A stretch of DNA of 64,000 bases from Buddleja alternifolia (taxonomy: Eukaryota; Streptophyta; Magnoliopsida; Lamiales; Scrophulariaceae), in NCBI GenBank assembly GCA_019426215.1, contig CM033399.1, positions 32,559,022 through 32,623,021 of the forward strand, given 5' to 3'. The notes under the pieces are model-generated. The model was not told the DNA's origin and searched no databases. It was given only the letters and a program-made list of their open reading frames with translations. Position numbers and translations under genes: made by a program. This document shows, one piece after another, positions 32,365 through 44,715 of this stretch. How positions within the stretch are numbered: the stretch's first letter is position 1; each line of letters opens with the position of its first letter.

Positions 32365-33754
32365 TATTCAAGTTCACAGATACTGTTTGAGAAGAATGCA
32401 ACAAATTATCATTACTAGGCAATTGATAAGAATAAGCTTTCAACAATATAGCTTTATTCTACAGAGAGTTCCGATCTGTCATAACTAACTCCCCTTTGGG
32501 TAGAGTATGTTATACATAAGTGGTCCCTCTATGCAAAAACGATATAGAAATACATTGATTCTAAAAAATTTCCTCCTTTGGGAGATAAATTGTTTAGACC
32601 AATGTACCACTATCAATATGTCATGCATTCATATACATTAAATTATCAAACATGCAAACCCCCTTTGGGCGGGTAAGAATGTATATAATTTTATCTACTC
32701 GAAATATGCATGTCACAAATTCTAGGAGTCTCATTAAATAGAGCACTTTGGTGTAACTATCAATTTCAACCCCTAAAATAAGTACATGACGGAGTATATA
32801 GAAAAATTGCCCAACTTGCACACTACACAATATGTATGCAACCCTCTACCATAACAAGCACTTTAACAATATGTGCTCTTAGGAGTTGTAAAAAAAAAAA
32901 AATTGTAGCATCCTAGTTGTTTTATATACTAAAAGAAGAACTATTTCTCAAAACAAACTTGCAAGTTGAAAATTTAAAAAACATAACATACACAAGCAAT
33001 TCTGTTTGAGTGAAATATGTATTAAATGTTATTGCAATTAATAATATTGTAACACAAAATTAATTTAAATTTTTTTTTTTAGTTTCAGAAACGAGACATA
33101 GATCATTAACCATCCAGCAGTAACAAATATAAAATAATTATTAAACGCGCACAAGAACTGAAAATAACCATGTAATCACGTAGGCAGCGGAACAATGAGC
33201 ACAACGCCACAAACGGCGCTCAAAACGGCCACCGGACGCGCCCTCACGCGCGTGCACGCGCCGCCACGCGCGAGTGGGCGTCCGCTGGCCTTTTTTTTTT
33301 TTTTTTTTTACAGGAACAGTACAGATCCGTTTCCACGGGTCAGATGGTCAAAACGGGTCATCTTCCTTACCCGTTTTGCTGTTTTGAGCAAAAATTCGAA
33401 ATTCTTAAAACCTTGAATTAGAAATTCAATTTTGATCCGTTTTTAACAAACAAGCAGTCGATTTTCATGTTTTTGATGGTGTAGAATCCAAATTTGATGT
33501 CAAAATTATCAAAACTAAAGCATAGAAAAAGATCTATGGTATTAAATCTCGGTTTTTGAACTAGGGTTCATAAAACAAATTTGTTGATTCAAAACTAGAT
33601 TCAAAAAACTATCCTATTCGATTTTCTTGTGATATTTCAAATTCGTTAATAATATTATTTAACAAAGAAACATAATATTATTGATGAAACAAGATAATCA
33701 CGTTCATTGAACAATCAAGAACTATCATTATAGTTCTAAATCCATGAGTGTATG

Positions 33755-33766
33755 GCTCTGATACCA
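33755..33766 (-). other. Primer-binding site of Copia 2
   Basis: TGGTATCAGAGC on the minus strand, complementary to the 3' end of initiator methionine tRNA, just inside the 5' LTR. Confidence 0.9.
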
Positions 33767-33768
33767 AT

Positions 33769-34211
33769 TGTAAGCATATTTAATAAACCCATATCATACA
33801 CTATGGATATTAGAACAACAGTTATTAAGTAGAATTACATACCTGTTTGAGCCATGGTAATGAATAAGAGTGCGACCAGGTGATTTCTTGAATCAACCTT
33901 TGGCTAGTTCTTCCTCTCCTTCTCTCTCAGATAGTTGACAGCGTTAATGAGAACGACAAATCTCGAAAGTGTAGAGTGAAGAGGGGACCTAGCCAGATAT
34001 ATATAGTATCTTAGAAACCCTCCCATAAAAGGATTCTAAAATTGGGCCTACACCAACTGTCATCCAAATCTGTTTAGGAAAAGCCTTAAATAGTGGGTCC
34101 ATAAAAATAGGCCCTCCAAGTTATGTCTCATTACCGTATTTATTTAGCCTGTATTTTATAAAAGCAAAAATCCAATTAATAGAAGTCCACCAACCGGGAT
34201 AAATTCTAACA
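33769..34211 (-). repeat. 5' LTR of Copia 2
   Basis: 443-bp partner of 27089-27531 with about eight substitutions and TG...CA ends. It is bordered by GATTG at 34212. Confidence 0.93.
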
Positions 34212-34310
34212 GATTGTTATAGAAGTATTGATTATTCTCCAAACTTTTCGTCACTCAAGGAAATTATACAGCGAGGGCATTCGAGTACCATCAAGGTGTT
34301 ATCGAAGTGA

Positions 34311-35030
34311 TTCAATCACTTGTTCTATCGGGATGAATAGAATTTACTGAGTAAAACCGGATTCTCATTCGAAGGAGGAACCCTATAACTGCATTCAGTT
34401 GGCTTCATTATAATCTTAAACAACTAATTTGTGGTTATTTGGACCCAAAATGGGGGTTAGTTATGGTTAATTTTGCAGAGTATTTGATTATTAGTTCATG
34501 TGGGGGACGACGGAAGAGATTCCCTTTTTTTTTTTTATTTTTTTTTAAGCTTCTTTATATCAGTTTTTAGTAAAATCATAAATCAAGCTGATGTTCGCTT
34601 TCTTTAAGGCAGATTCGAGCTGCTGTTGGCAGCTTAATATAACTACTTTTGCTTTATTAGTATACTGTTAAATAATTGTTATTAGTTGAATTTAGAGTTG
34701 GACTTATAAAAAGGTGGCTGATTTGTACAAAGGTTGACATTGGCTTGCCTCAGATCCAGGGTACTAAACAATTTCATGTTAATTCTTATACGATATACTA
34801 TAATTGGTCGACACAAAAACATAAAGTTTCTTAGCTTAGCTTAGCCAAATTTCAGTCACCCAGGGATATGATTACCACAGGTTCTTTGTATGCAGAGAAA
34901 TATTTATGAGTTCGAACCCATTTTAAGAAATCTGTATAGGTCTGATTTTCAGGACAGATTTATTTTCAATCTTTTTGCTATTATATTTTAAGTTCGGCAA
35001 TCTTGCTATCGTTTTTGTTAAAAGCACGAG
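34311..35030. other. Non-coding sequence behind F-box C
   Basis: The first 40 bp still match the post-stop sequence of B and D (TTCAATCACTTGTTCTATC). A donor-like GTAAAA lies at 34351. The remainder has no gene. Confidence 0.5.
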
Positions 35031-35035
35031 GTTAG

Positions 35036-36841
35036 TGTTGGGAAATCGATTCAAAATCGAACCCAAATTGGTACGCAACGGAATTAAAAAAAGAGACTTA
35101 GCTCTTATGTGTACATGCATGACATCAAAAAAAATAAAGCATACATACTATGGCTTAAAGAAATTAATTAAACACTTTAATTAATAATTATTATTGCCTA
35201 TCTATAGCTAACAATTAAAAGACTACATAATTAAACACTTTAATTAAAATCAATAATTGAATAACTATAAAACAATAATAATTGAAAATGAAGAAAACAA
35301 ACCTTACACCGAAGATTGGAACTTGCCGGTAGAAGAAGAACTCGTTTACCGCAAAGCCTTCTTCGCAATGCCTCAACAAACTCGGGAGTGTGGGCTCCAA
35401 AAATACTACTAAAATAAAACTCCGTAAGAGGAATTTTATTTTCTTAAAAGCTAGTTTGCTCTCATAAAAATTTACAAGAACTACTTGTTTTTGTTTTTGT
35501 GTGGTGTGTTTGAACTTGTAAATGGCACCCCTTTATATAGGGTGAAAAAAGATGAAATTAGATTTTCTAAAAAATCAAGTGGGGTTTTAAAGAAAGAAAA
35601 AAAATCAAGTGAGCTGAAAAGAGAAACCCAATCATTAAAGTTGGTGCCAGCCGTCTGGCACCAGATTTAGCTTTGGCGCGTGAACAGTACGCGCTGTTAC
35701 TGTTCACGAGTCAATTTTTTTTTTTGAAAATTTCTTTTTCCTTTTAATTAAATCATTATTTAATTAAATATATTTCTCCAAACATATTTCCCACATTAAT
35801 TTTTTTTTCATCTAAGTTCAAACTTATCCATCTAATGGATATTTTAGTATTTATTCGTAGAGTTTCAATTTGAGGTTTGCGAAGGGACCTTTAGGGAAAA
35901 TTAATTTTAGCTCCAAGTAGATTAAATCAAATTATCATCACATGATAATATTTAATATCACTTAACAATATTTAATTCCACTAAATAAATATTGTTGCAC
36001 TCTAAAATTAACTTCAATTTATTTTTGAGTTCCCATTCTTTCGTAAAGAAATATTTCATTAACTCATCTATTAAATATCCGTGAAGAAATAAAATTAAGA
36101 CTACTATTATTTTATTTCTCACATCTTATCCTATAATGCTCTATTTGCTTCTTATCAACTTTCCAAATGAAAAACTATTTTTCATATAATTTCAGTGACA
36201 CTTCACTTGAAACACTTTGGCCAAAGTTTTTAGAAAAATTGAACATTGCAAATTCATTATAGGGGATATATTTTATCTCTCATGGAGATTATAGATTCCT
36301 TATGAATGTCCTTTCCAATCACATTTTTATGTCATTACCCAATGTATAAAGTATATTGGTCACCGAAAACCTCACTTCTAAATACATCAAAGCGATGTAC
36401 ACTAGATGCATTAGTCCACGACAATCATAGAATTAAGAGTTATTGTACAAAATTATTTATTTTCAATAGTAGTAAGAAATAAATAATTCGCTTGGTCCGG
36501 TTCAGTATTTCAATCTTATTGATTTACAGGAATATACTATACATTTGGAATCCCTATTCTCATGATTAAGACAAATCATCAAATATAGTATATTGTAGTC
36601 TTTAGCAGATAAGACGCTCATTCTTATCACCGACTACAACCCATTTATAATAACATATGAAAAAATAATCCAAGTCTTTTCCCATGGAACAACAATTCCA
36701 TTTGGATTATCATATGTAATTATGGACTACATCTATCTTATAGTATAATTTTAAGTATGCTCATAACTTGTAAAAGAACAATTTCATAAATCAATAACAA
36801 ATGCGTCATACAATTGGATTTTTAGGGCATAATCCCTAATA
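35036..36841 (-). mobile_element. Solo LTR, about 1.8 kb
   Basis: On the minus strand it starts at 36841 (in a TATTAGGGATTATGCCCTAA context) and ends GATTTCCCAACA at 35036, the style of large Copia LTRs (GGGATTA-GCCCTAAAAATCC). The flanks are GTTAG (35031-35035) and ATTAG (36842-36846). The terminal CA of the LTR reads TA, so one C-to-T and one adjacent G-to-A change explain both irregularities. No internal or second LTR sequence is present. Confidence 0.65.
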
Positions 36842-37189
36842 ATTAGGCTCATCTAATTTCTTCCATCGATTAATGAACTAAATAACCTCATCCATGATTT
36901 TATAATTCGTTATTTCAATTGTTGCGTTTGAAATACATCAATTCTACAAACCTGTCTAACAGAGTTACCTTTTTGGAATATGCGGATTTCAGCAAATTCC
37001 GTTTTATGATAGATTTTCAATCCAGCTGGTTTTGTGTTTCGCCTTACCTAAGGTTTGTTTATTTTGTGTTCCAATGAATTCTATACTGGTGTATGTTGTG
37101 CGTTATTTATTTTAGTATTACAATTCTGTTCGTCTTTTTTGTTGCTTATATTGTTGCAAAAATTTAAATTGTCGTTTTATTGGATTAAT

Positions 37190-38277
37190 ATGGCTCAGTT
37201 CAATAGCGCTATGTTCATTATTGATAAACGTAAAAGAAATAGGTACAATGAAAAACCCCGTGACATTTACAGTAAGACATCTGAGCAAGAAAAAAGGGAT
37301 AGGAATGAATGTCGCAGAGCAACTTATTCACAAAAAACTTCAGTAAGAAAATATTACACCGCGGCCATTAGTGGGGGTTCTTCAAATTTAGAATTATCAG
37401 GTTTTGTAGATTATCTAAAATAGGGGAAGAAACTTGGTCTTTACCAGACGCACCTTCCTGTAAATATTGTTATGCAATTAGATTTTATCGCGAGCCGCCC
37501 GGTTTTTGTTGTTCAAGTGGACAAGTGTCTCTTTCACCGGTACATGTCTCTGATGAATTCCGTCAGTTACTTTTTGGTAGTTCTAAGGCTTCGTTGCATT
37601 TTAGGGCAAATATTCGCACATACAATAATACTTTTGCTTTTACGTCATTTGGAGCCACATATGACAAAGAACTTTGCCGAAATGATAAGAATGTTTATAC
37701 TTTTAAAGTGCAAGGACTTATAGATCACTTTCTAAATGATTTAACTCCGGCCCAAGGAAAAGGTAAAAATCTGCAACTATATTTTCATGATGTTAAAAAT
37801 GAAGTTGCTAATCGCTTCGCTGAGTTAAGATAAATTAGATGAAAAGTTAGTTGTCACGATTCTGAAACTCTTTGAATTTAATCCATATACTATTTTTTTC
37901 TGTAACTTGAGTGAATATTCTGACATACATGAATATAAGATTGTTTTGAGAGCTGACCCAGGATTAGACATGTAATGTTCCTACGATTGAACAAGTAGCA
38001 GCAATATGGAAAGATTCGGATGTTGAGGAACCTCAACCTCGAGATATTAGAGTTTACACAAAATTAGGCAGGAGTCAAAATGTTGAATATTATTACGGCT
38101 GTTATGATCCTCTACAATATGTTATATTATTTTCTTGAGGTGAACATGGATGATGGCATGTACACATTGAACGAAAACCCCCTTCCGTAATAACAAACGC
38201 TATAGCAGATAATGAACACTGTGAGGGAGAGCATTTTATGCGCCCCTCGGATGTTATTGTATTTTTTAAAAAATAAT
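37190..38277 (+). pseudogene. Helitron helicase-like N-terminal remnant
   Basis: From ATG 37190 (MAQFNSAMFIIDKRKRN) the frame runs to a TAG at 37423. After a frame change comes a Cys-rich stretch (CKYC, later FCCSSG) and SLSPVHVSDEFRQLLFGSSK, then SFGATYDKEL and NVYTFKVQGLIDHFLNDLTP. Beyond the stop at 37831, other frames give EPQPRDIRVYTKLG, then [17 protein letters not shown] and [12 protein letters not shown]. This is the order seen at the N-terminus of plant Helitron replicase-helicases, ahead of the Rep domain. The Rep HUH and helicase motifs are absent. The sequence ends at the plastid-derived piece. Confidence 0.75.
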
Positions 38278-38285
38278 AACAAATA

Positions 38286-38473
38286 CAAATCTTGCCTCCT
38301 CGATACTCAATCAAATCTTCTTTTTTGACGATTGAATGCATTTCTAGAGTCCCATATTTAGTAATGCCCGAACTCTTTCTTCTGTATCGAGGATCGTCGA
38401 AATAAGCAAGAATATTATTTCTACGGAAAATGCCATTGATGGGGATTTCAATCAAGATACCTAAAGGGGGCAT
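38286..38473 (-). pseudogene. rpoC2: Plastid rpoC2 fragment in nuclear DNA
   Basis: The minus-strand frame reads [20 protein letters not shown], then [20 protein letters not shown] and [13 protein letters not shown]. This is a characteristic internal segment of the plastid RNA polymerase beta'' subunit. It has no start or end of the gene and lies among transposons, so it is a nuclear plastid-DNA insertion (or came through mitochondrial DNA). Homology stops near 38286, where the Helitron-derived sequence begins. The outer limit on the right may reach about 38520. Confidence 0.8.
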
Positions 38474-38782
38474 TAGTTCATTCTCGCGTTCTTGAATCGA
38501 TTACGATAGAACAATTTTAACCCTCTTTTTCTATGTTGAAGACACACAATAAAGAAATCAATTTTTTTCTACCCACTTGAATGAAAAACGAAAACACAAA
38601 ACCAAACCAGTGAATTACCGAAAGATAGAAGTGATTATACAAAAGAGGAAAGTCGGATAAATTTTGCAACACTGGAAACATCAAACTAAAATTATATTTA
38701 ATCTTGCATAAATAAAGATGCCAATCTTCTGCATGATTACAAGACATTATGGTTTTCATCAATCTGACAATTTTTCCTGAGC

Positions 38783-40548
38783 ATGGTATTTCTAGTGATT
38801 CTGTTACTCCATCTCAAGGAATTGATTCTAATGATAAAACCACCCTACTGGGCAAAGGATTATGTGTCACCTTTTGACTCAGTTTCTAATATGAGTTCTC
38901 TCACTAATCATCCTTTATCTAAGTATATACAATATTATACTATTAATTCTAAATACAAGGCTTTTCTTACTGCTTTATCTAGTGTTTCTATACCTAATTC
39001 TTTTGATGATGCAAGAAAGGATGGAAACTGGCAGAAAGCCATGAAAACTGAGATTGATGCTTTAGAATTAAATAAAACATGGGAGATTGTAGAATTACCA
39101 CCACATAAAAAACCTATAGGTTGTAGGTGGGTTTACAATGTCAAGTATAGATCTGATGGATCCATAGATAGATATAAGGCAATATTAATTGCTAAGGGTT
39201 ATACACAGTTAGAAGGGATTGATTATAGTGAAACTTTTTCCCCTGTGACATGTTACTGTTAGAATAGTCATATCTGTTGTAGCCATGAACAATTGGCCTT
39301 TATGGAAAATGGATGTTACAAATGCATTTTTGCAAGGAGATTTACATGAGATGGTTTACATGACTATTCCTCCAGGTTTCAACATCACAGGTAAAACTGG
39401 TCAACCTCAGGTATGCAAGCTTTTAAAGTCTTTATATGGTTTGAAACAAGCATCTAGACAATGGAATCATAAGTTTACTATTGCTATGCATACACGTGGT
39501 TTTGAATAGTCTAAAAATGATTATTCATTGTTTATAATATCAAGGGAGAGTAGCATTGTTTTCTTACTTGTTTATGTAGATGATATTCTGATTACTGGAA
39601 ATGATTCTGATTTGATCAATGAATGCAAGCAATATTTGAATTCTTCTTTTCATATGAAAGATTTAGCTTAGCTCAAATTTTAACTTGGTATTGAGATTGC
39701 AAGATCTAGCAAGGGTATAGTTATGAAGCAAAGGAAATACACTTTGGAGCTTCTTAGTGAGAGTGGTATGCTTGGCTGTAAACCTTTAAGTACACCAATG
39801 GAACAGAATGTTAAATATTTTGAATATTGATAACAAAGAAGATCCTGTTATATAGAATGTTAATGAGTATCAAAAAATTATGGGAAAATTGATTTATCTT
39901 TGTCTTACTAGTCCTGATCTTAGCTATGCAGTTCAGGTCCTTAGTCAATTTATGCATAGTCCAAGAAAGTCACATCCTGATGCTATGTATAGAGTGTTGA
40001 GGTATTTAAAAGGTAAGCCTGGTCTTGGATTATTAATGTCTTCTACTACTGATTTTACTTTGAATGACTTTTGTGATTCAGATTGGGCATCATGTCCTAT
40101 GTCCAGGAGATCTTTGACTGGTTATGCTATTAAGTTAGGCAATTCATTGGTATCTTGAAAAGTCAAAAAGCAAAACACAGTATCCAGGAGCTCTGCTGAA
40201 GCTGAATATAGAGCTTTAGGCTCTGTTACTTGTGAAATTATGTGGCTGCTCAGTATTCTTAAAGATTTAAAGATTGAAATTCAGCTTCCAGTTCATATTT
40301 TCTCAGATAGCAAATCTGCAATTCAACTAGCTGCTAATCCAGTTTACCATGAAAGATCCAAACACATTGAAGTGGATTGCCACTTCATTAGAGAAAAGTT
40401 GCAGTAGGGTTTAATCAAGAATGTTTTTATCCCATCAAAGGATCAACCTGTTGATGTTTTAACCAAAGCTTTGGGAAGAGATCAATTTGAGTATTTACTT
40501 GGCAAACTTGCTGTTCATAATCTCTTTGAACCACAAGTTTGAGGGGAG
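38783..40548 (+). pseudogene. Copia 3 reverse transcriptase and RNase H, 5'-truncated
   Basis: Starts in the linker before reverse transcriptase (SKYIQYYTINSKYKAFLTAL), then WQKAMKTEIDALELNKTWEI, GCRWVYNVKYRSDGSIDRYK, AFLQGDL, SLYGLKQASRQWNHKF and YVDDILITGND. RNase H follows with DSDWASCPMSRRSLTGY, SSAEAEYRAL and SKSAIQLAANPVYHERSKHI. Many stops and frame changes are present (for example 39262, 39509, 39670 and 40158). Gag, protease and integrase are missing. A purine tract (GAGGGGAG) at 40541 leads into an LTR. Confidence 0.9.
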
Positions 40549-40778
40549 TGTTAAAGAAGTGATAAGTTAGAAAGTGTTAAAGTAAATAGCACTTTATTAT
40601 GTGTGTTAGCACTTTTAGTTATTTGGTCAATATAGCCATTGGGCTTATATATAAATAGGTTAATGTTAGTTATCTGGACCAGATTTTTCTATTTTATTCA
40701 GTAATGTAAACTTCATATTCTGTCTATGAATGAATGAATTCTTATTTCCTCTTTACATGATTTCCTCTCAATTTAACA
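40549..40778 (+). repeat. 3' LTR of the Copia 3 fragment
   Basis: 230 bp from TGTTAAAGAAGTGATAAG to CTCAATTTAACA, directly after the purine tract. It contains a TATAAATAGG promoter-like word near 40650. No 5' LTR is present in the window. Confidence 0.8.
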
Positions 40779-41230
40779 ATTTCAGATGATGTTTCAGAAC
40801 CTTGTTTCAATTTTCTTTTGTATTGCAGAAGTTTGTTCCAAGAGGGTAACAGAAGAAGCTAGAATGTGGTGGTGGATGCTATGCTGTGGGGAAGAGGATT
40901 TGCCAATTATTAGATGAGAACCGTCTTTGTTAAATGCTTTTGAGAACATCCATAGTAGATTATTGTTGTTGATACATATAGTCTTTATTAGAATGTTTGG
41001 TGCTCCTTATATTGTATTGGATTTGATTGAGAATAGGTAGTTTACAATGAAATTGCTTGTAAGCTATATATATTTGTGTTCGAAGCTTTTAAATTTGATT
41101 TGTGAATCACTACTAATGAGAAAAATAAGTATAAAATGTGAAATTGAGAAGTTTGCCCCATTTTCAACTGATTTTTGCCCCATCTCTCATAGTGTATATT
41201 TTGGGTTCAAGTAGTGTATACTGTATAGTA
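40779..41230 (+). other. Conserved 3' block of F-box unit C
   Basis: Matches 21850-22310 (B) and 53480-53950 (D): TTTGTATTGCAG, then AAGTTTGTTCCAAGAGG, TGGTGGATGCTATGC and GTTTACAATGAAA. It shows that everything from about 34350 to 40778 was inserted into unit C. Confidence 0.7.
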
Positions 41231-41594
41231 AGTGAATTGCACTTCTGAAAGATAAAATAGGTCACAGGGCCCAAGCTCAGTCCAAGCGTAAATTTATCAA
41301 TTTTTACGCTCATTTTGAATCCGGATTCAAGTTATGAGCTTCGACTCAAACTTGAAATTTTCAAGTTGAATTTGCGAGCTTGTAGTAGACTTGGGCTCAT
41401 TGGCAATCTTGATCAATCTAACTTATGTATATTAAAACACATTTGACATGGGCTCATTGCCCATGCATTCCTTTCTTTCTTTATGTGGTATTTTTCCCAT
41501 TGACGATAGGCAAGTATTAATCTTGGTTAATTCTATAGGTCGAACTATCTAAGTTAGAATGACCTGATCATATAGATGTATCTCTATTTCGAAT

Positions 41595-42372
41595 GAGAGT
41601 TGTTAAAGACACTCCAACTATTGTTATTGGCACTCCAATTTTTATTTTATTTTGTCAAAAAGATAAAAGAGCCCTTCATTGTATACGAGAAAATTATTAA
41701 AGATAATTTCTTCTACTCATATTAAATGTATTTAGTTTAAACATATTAAAATCAATTTTATGTAGAAACATGAATGAAGATAATGAATGGTATTGGCATT
41801 TACATTTTGACATCAAACTTCGTCCTACAATATTTAGATAACTTTATCGAAACATAATAAGAAATTTATTTTTATATGTACTTTATTACCTAAAAAATCA
41901 TAAATATTTTTATTCATTGTCATCCATTTCAACTGAAGACACTAAAAATCATGCATAAACATAAAATAATATTACAAATGGTAGAAAATATATAATCAAC
42001 TAATTTTTTTAGAAAAACTAATATCTTAAATTATTTCAAAGCAACCGAGAACCAAACATTTCTGCTTTGTGAGGTAATAAAGCACATATAAAGTAGATTT
42101 TTTTATTATTTTTTAATAAATTCATCTATGTATTGTAGGATGAAGTTTGAGATATTATGTAAATGCAAATAACATTCTGTATATTATCTCAATTCATGTT
42201 TCTACATAAATTTGATTTTAATATGTTGATACTAAATAAATCTAATATGTGTAAAAGAAATTGTCTTTAATAATTTTCTCCTAGACAATGAAGGGCAATT
42301 TTGTCCTTTTGGAAGAATGAAACAAAAATTGGAGTGCCAATAACAAAAGTTAGAGTGTCTTTAACAACTCCC
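41595..42372. mobile_element. Foldback MULE MITE, 778 bp
   Basis: The two halves are inverted copies over more than 300 bp, starting GAGAGTTGTTAAAGACACTC on the left and GGGAGTTGTTAAAGACACTC in reverse on the right. ATTTCGAAT (41586-41594) and ATTCCGAAT (42373-42381) form a 9-bp target duplication with one mismatch, as for Mutator-type insertions. There is no coding capacity. Confidence 0.88.
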
Positions 42373-42381
42373 ATTCCGAAT

Positions 42382-42884
42382 ATAGATTGCATTTGGAGTA
42401 AACCAAGCTGCCTACGTACCTTAATGAGAAGTCTACACGTAATTTCAAATGTAAGCATAATTCTAGTCTAAAAGTACGAGTGTAATATGAATACAAATAA
42501 ATTATCTGAGAGTAAAAATATGGCTTATTTTTATATAAATTTGAAAGAGTTATTTCTTGTAATCACTTTTATTTTTATATGAATCTCTAATTGACAATAA
42601 TCAATATATTGATAAATTATCAACGTTTGTAGGTTTTAATTATATAATATTCAATTAATACTTCTCAAATTAAGTATAATTTTCAAATTTTAAATTAAAA
42701 AATTAATTATTTTTAGAGTATTATAAGTCTAGTAAAATATGAAAATGCAGCTCAAAAGTATGAGTACTGTTCGTTATAAACAGAATACATACAGAAAACA
42801 AAAATATTTTTTAATTTTATGCACATATGCATTTGTACAAATATAATATGAATTTTAACTAACAAATAGACTCCCTAGAACCAA
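42382..42884. other. Non-coding stretch
   Basis: AT-rich. Part of it (42590-42660, ATTGATAAATTATCAACG) resembles 55200-55265 (TTTTGATAAATTATTAACG), so it may be unit-flank sequence shared behind genes C and D. Confidence 0.5.
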
Positions 42885-44676
42885 AACCCACTTTTTTTCA
42901 AAAAAACAATTCTAGACGAAACAGATAAACACCAAAACCAAAACAAAAACCAACTTAGGGCGTTTGGCCCAATGATTTAAAAGTTAAAATATATTTTTGG
43001 AGTCCAAATGCCATTTTGATTATTGTTTGGCACTTTTTCTTATAACTAGAAAGTATCACGTGCTTCGCACGTGGTTATTCAATGAAGAGTTAGATTGAAA
43101 TAAATGTCTAGGTTATTGGCAAATTAATAATTGCTTAAAAAATTAATTGATTATTTGGTAGTGCCTATCTGATACCTTTTGTTTATTTGTCATGTAGTCC
43201 TATATCATCACCATATATTTTTAACTAAATCTATTTCAAAAAATTAAACTTTTGATAAAATAATATTAGTATTATTTTTTAGCATGTTTATGCCCTATGC
43301 ATAGATCATCAGTCTATGTATATTTCCTTCCTTAATTGCCAGCAATATCATTTTCTTTTATCCTTTCACTTCTAATAATGTAGAGTATATACCACTTTTC
43401 ACGTTTCTACATGAAGTAACACTGAATACATTATTTATTATTAGATTATATCAAATGCAATCAATAGATTACATATGAATACTCATGTCTATAATTTTTT
43501 TTAAAAAAATTATAAGTACATTTTTACATTTCCTGTTCATTTTAATCACTTCATTTATACATGAACTTCTAGATTTATACGACCAGAATAATAAAAGAAC
43601 TTCTATATGTAAGATGATAATTTACTTGTGCAAACATGATGTAGATTTAACTTATATATCCTCATATACATCTATTAAAAGAGTTTGATAAATACTTGTG
43701 TAAGATTTTAATTCATCATGATTTCCAGCATATACGTCTATCTCTTTAGTATCAAGTATAATATTTCATGTATTTCATAATTATTATTTCATATGTGCCG
43801 AAATAAGATGTCATTTCTTAAAAATAAATTTTTTTTGGAAAACTTCTCAAATAGATATTGATAATCGGTAACGATATTAACCACAATAAAAATACTAAAT
43901 TTTTTACATTTTCAAATCTCATTTAAAACTTAAAATATAGTAAATTAGACAAAATTTGGATGGAAGGAATCCTATCTTAGATGAGTGAGCTTTTGTTGCT
44001 AGTGATTTTTCTCTCAACTTTTATCCAACGCCTCATACTTAAATACCTACAAATTTGAAATTTATATTAATTTTTTATTACATCTTCTCGTGTATATAAT
44101 TAAGTTTTTTTAAGTGTATTGTCACTGTTTAGAAAATTTAGAAATCTAAATATTTATTTTCCTTCTAACCAAAGAGTTTCCTACTATTAAGAGTTCATTT
44201 TTTCCTTAATCAACATTTATTTGTTATACTCAAGAATAAAATACATTTTTGACAAAAAGTACTTTATTTTCTATTATGTTCATATATATTATCATTAATT
44301 TACGTCTCTTTTCTAAATTTATCAATAACATGTCTTTTCTTCCTTGTAATGAACATATGTAGATTTATGTCTTTCATCCTATCACACTTTCTAATAATGA
44401 TGAAAATGTAATATCCATCTTCATATTATATATGTAGTAACACATAAAGTATTTTCTTTATTGTGAGTTATTAAAGACAAAATAATTATAAATATCATAT
44501 TATATATGAATATTTGCATCCATGAGACTTTTACAAATTACCGGAATACATCATACTTTCTCTAAATTATTTATATCACTTCATTTTTGTTTCTTTTTTT
44601 GAGTATATGACTTTATTATCAAGCATATTTTTTTATTTGTTATTTTTCTAATAACTTCAAGCACATATAAACTTCT

Positions 44677-44715
<39 letters not shown>

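Larger units (their letters stand above)
27089..34211 (-). mobile_element. Copia retrotransposon 2, full length, defective
   Basis: The two LTRs are 443 bp each and GATTG flanks both ends (27084-27088, 34212-34216). The minus-strand order is LTR, primer-binding site, gag, protease, integrase, reverse transcriptase, RNase H, polypurine tract, LTR. This Pseudoviridae/Copia order (integrase before reverse transcriptase) is direct evidence. By eye the LTRs differ at about 8 of 443 positions, so it is older than Copia 1. It inserted into the 3' part of F-box gene C in antisense. Confidence 0.95.
24323..34310 (+). pseudogene. F-box gene C, split by three insertions
   Basis: The coding parts are 24323-24330, 25250-25675, 26476-27083 and 34217-34310. 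ATG 24323 joins in frame across the TRIM to GVMEDQNPVNHQ (ATG 25272 is an inner start). The F-box is LPVAVLHEILFRLPINSIMQ. Frameshifts occur near 25480 and 25590. The middle part has VGFGFCRSTNNYKVLKI and then another shift near 26650. Stops follow (for example the TAG ending at 26878). The C-terminal piece at 34217 ends SLKEIIQRGHSSTIKVLSK and a TGA stop. The insertions are a TRIM (24331-25245), a hAT MITE (25684-26467) and a Copia element (27089-34211), each with a target duplication. It is clearly dead. Confidence 0.9.

Noticed and set aside
33195..33416. Arg/Pro-rich frame in the Copia 2 leader
   Set aside because: It lies on the opposite strand of the element between LTR and gag, and spans a long T run. 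Probably chance.
38102..38473. Whole 123-codon frame as an intact gene
   Set aside because: Only the first half is rpoC2-like; the rest is antisense to the Helitron remnant. No plastid promoter or full gene is present.
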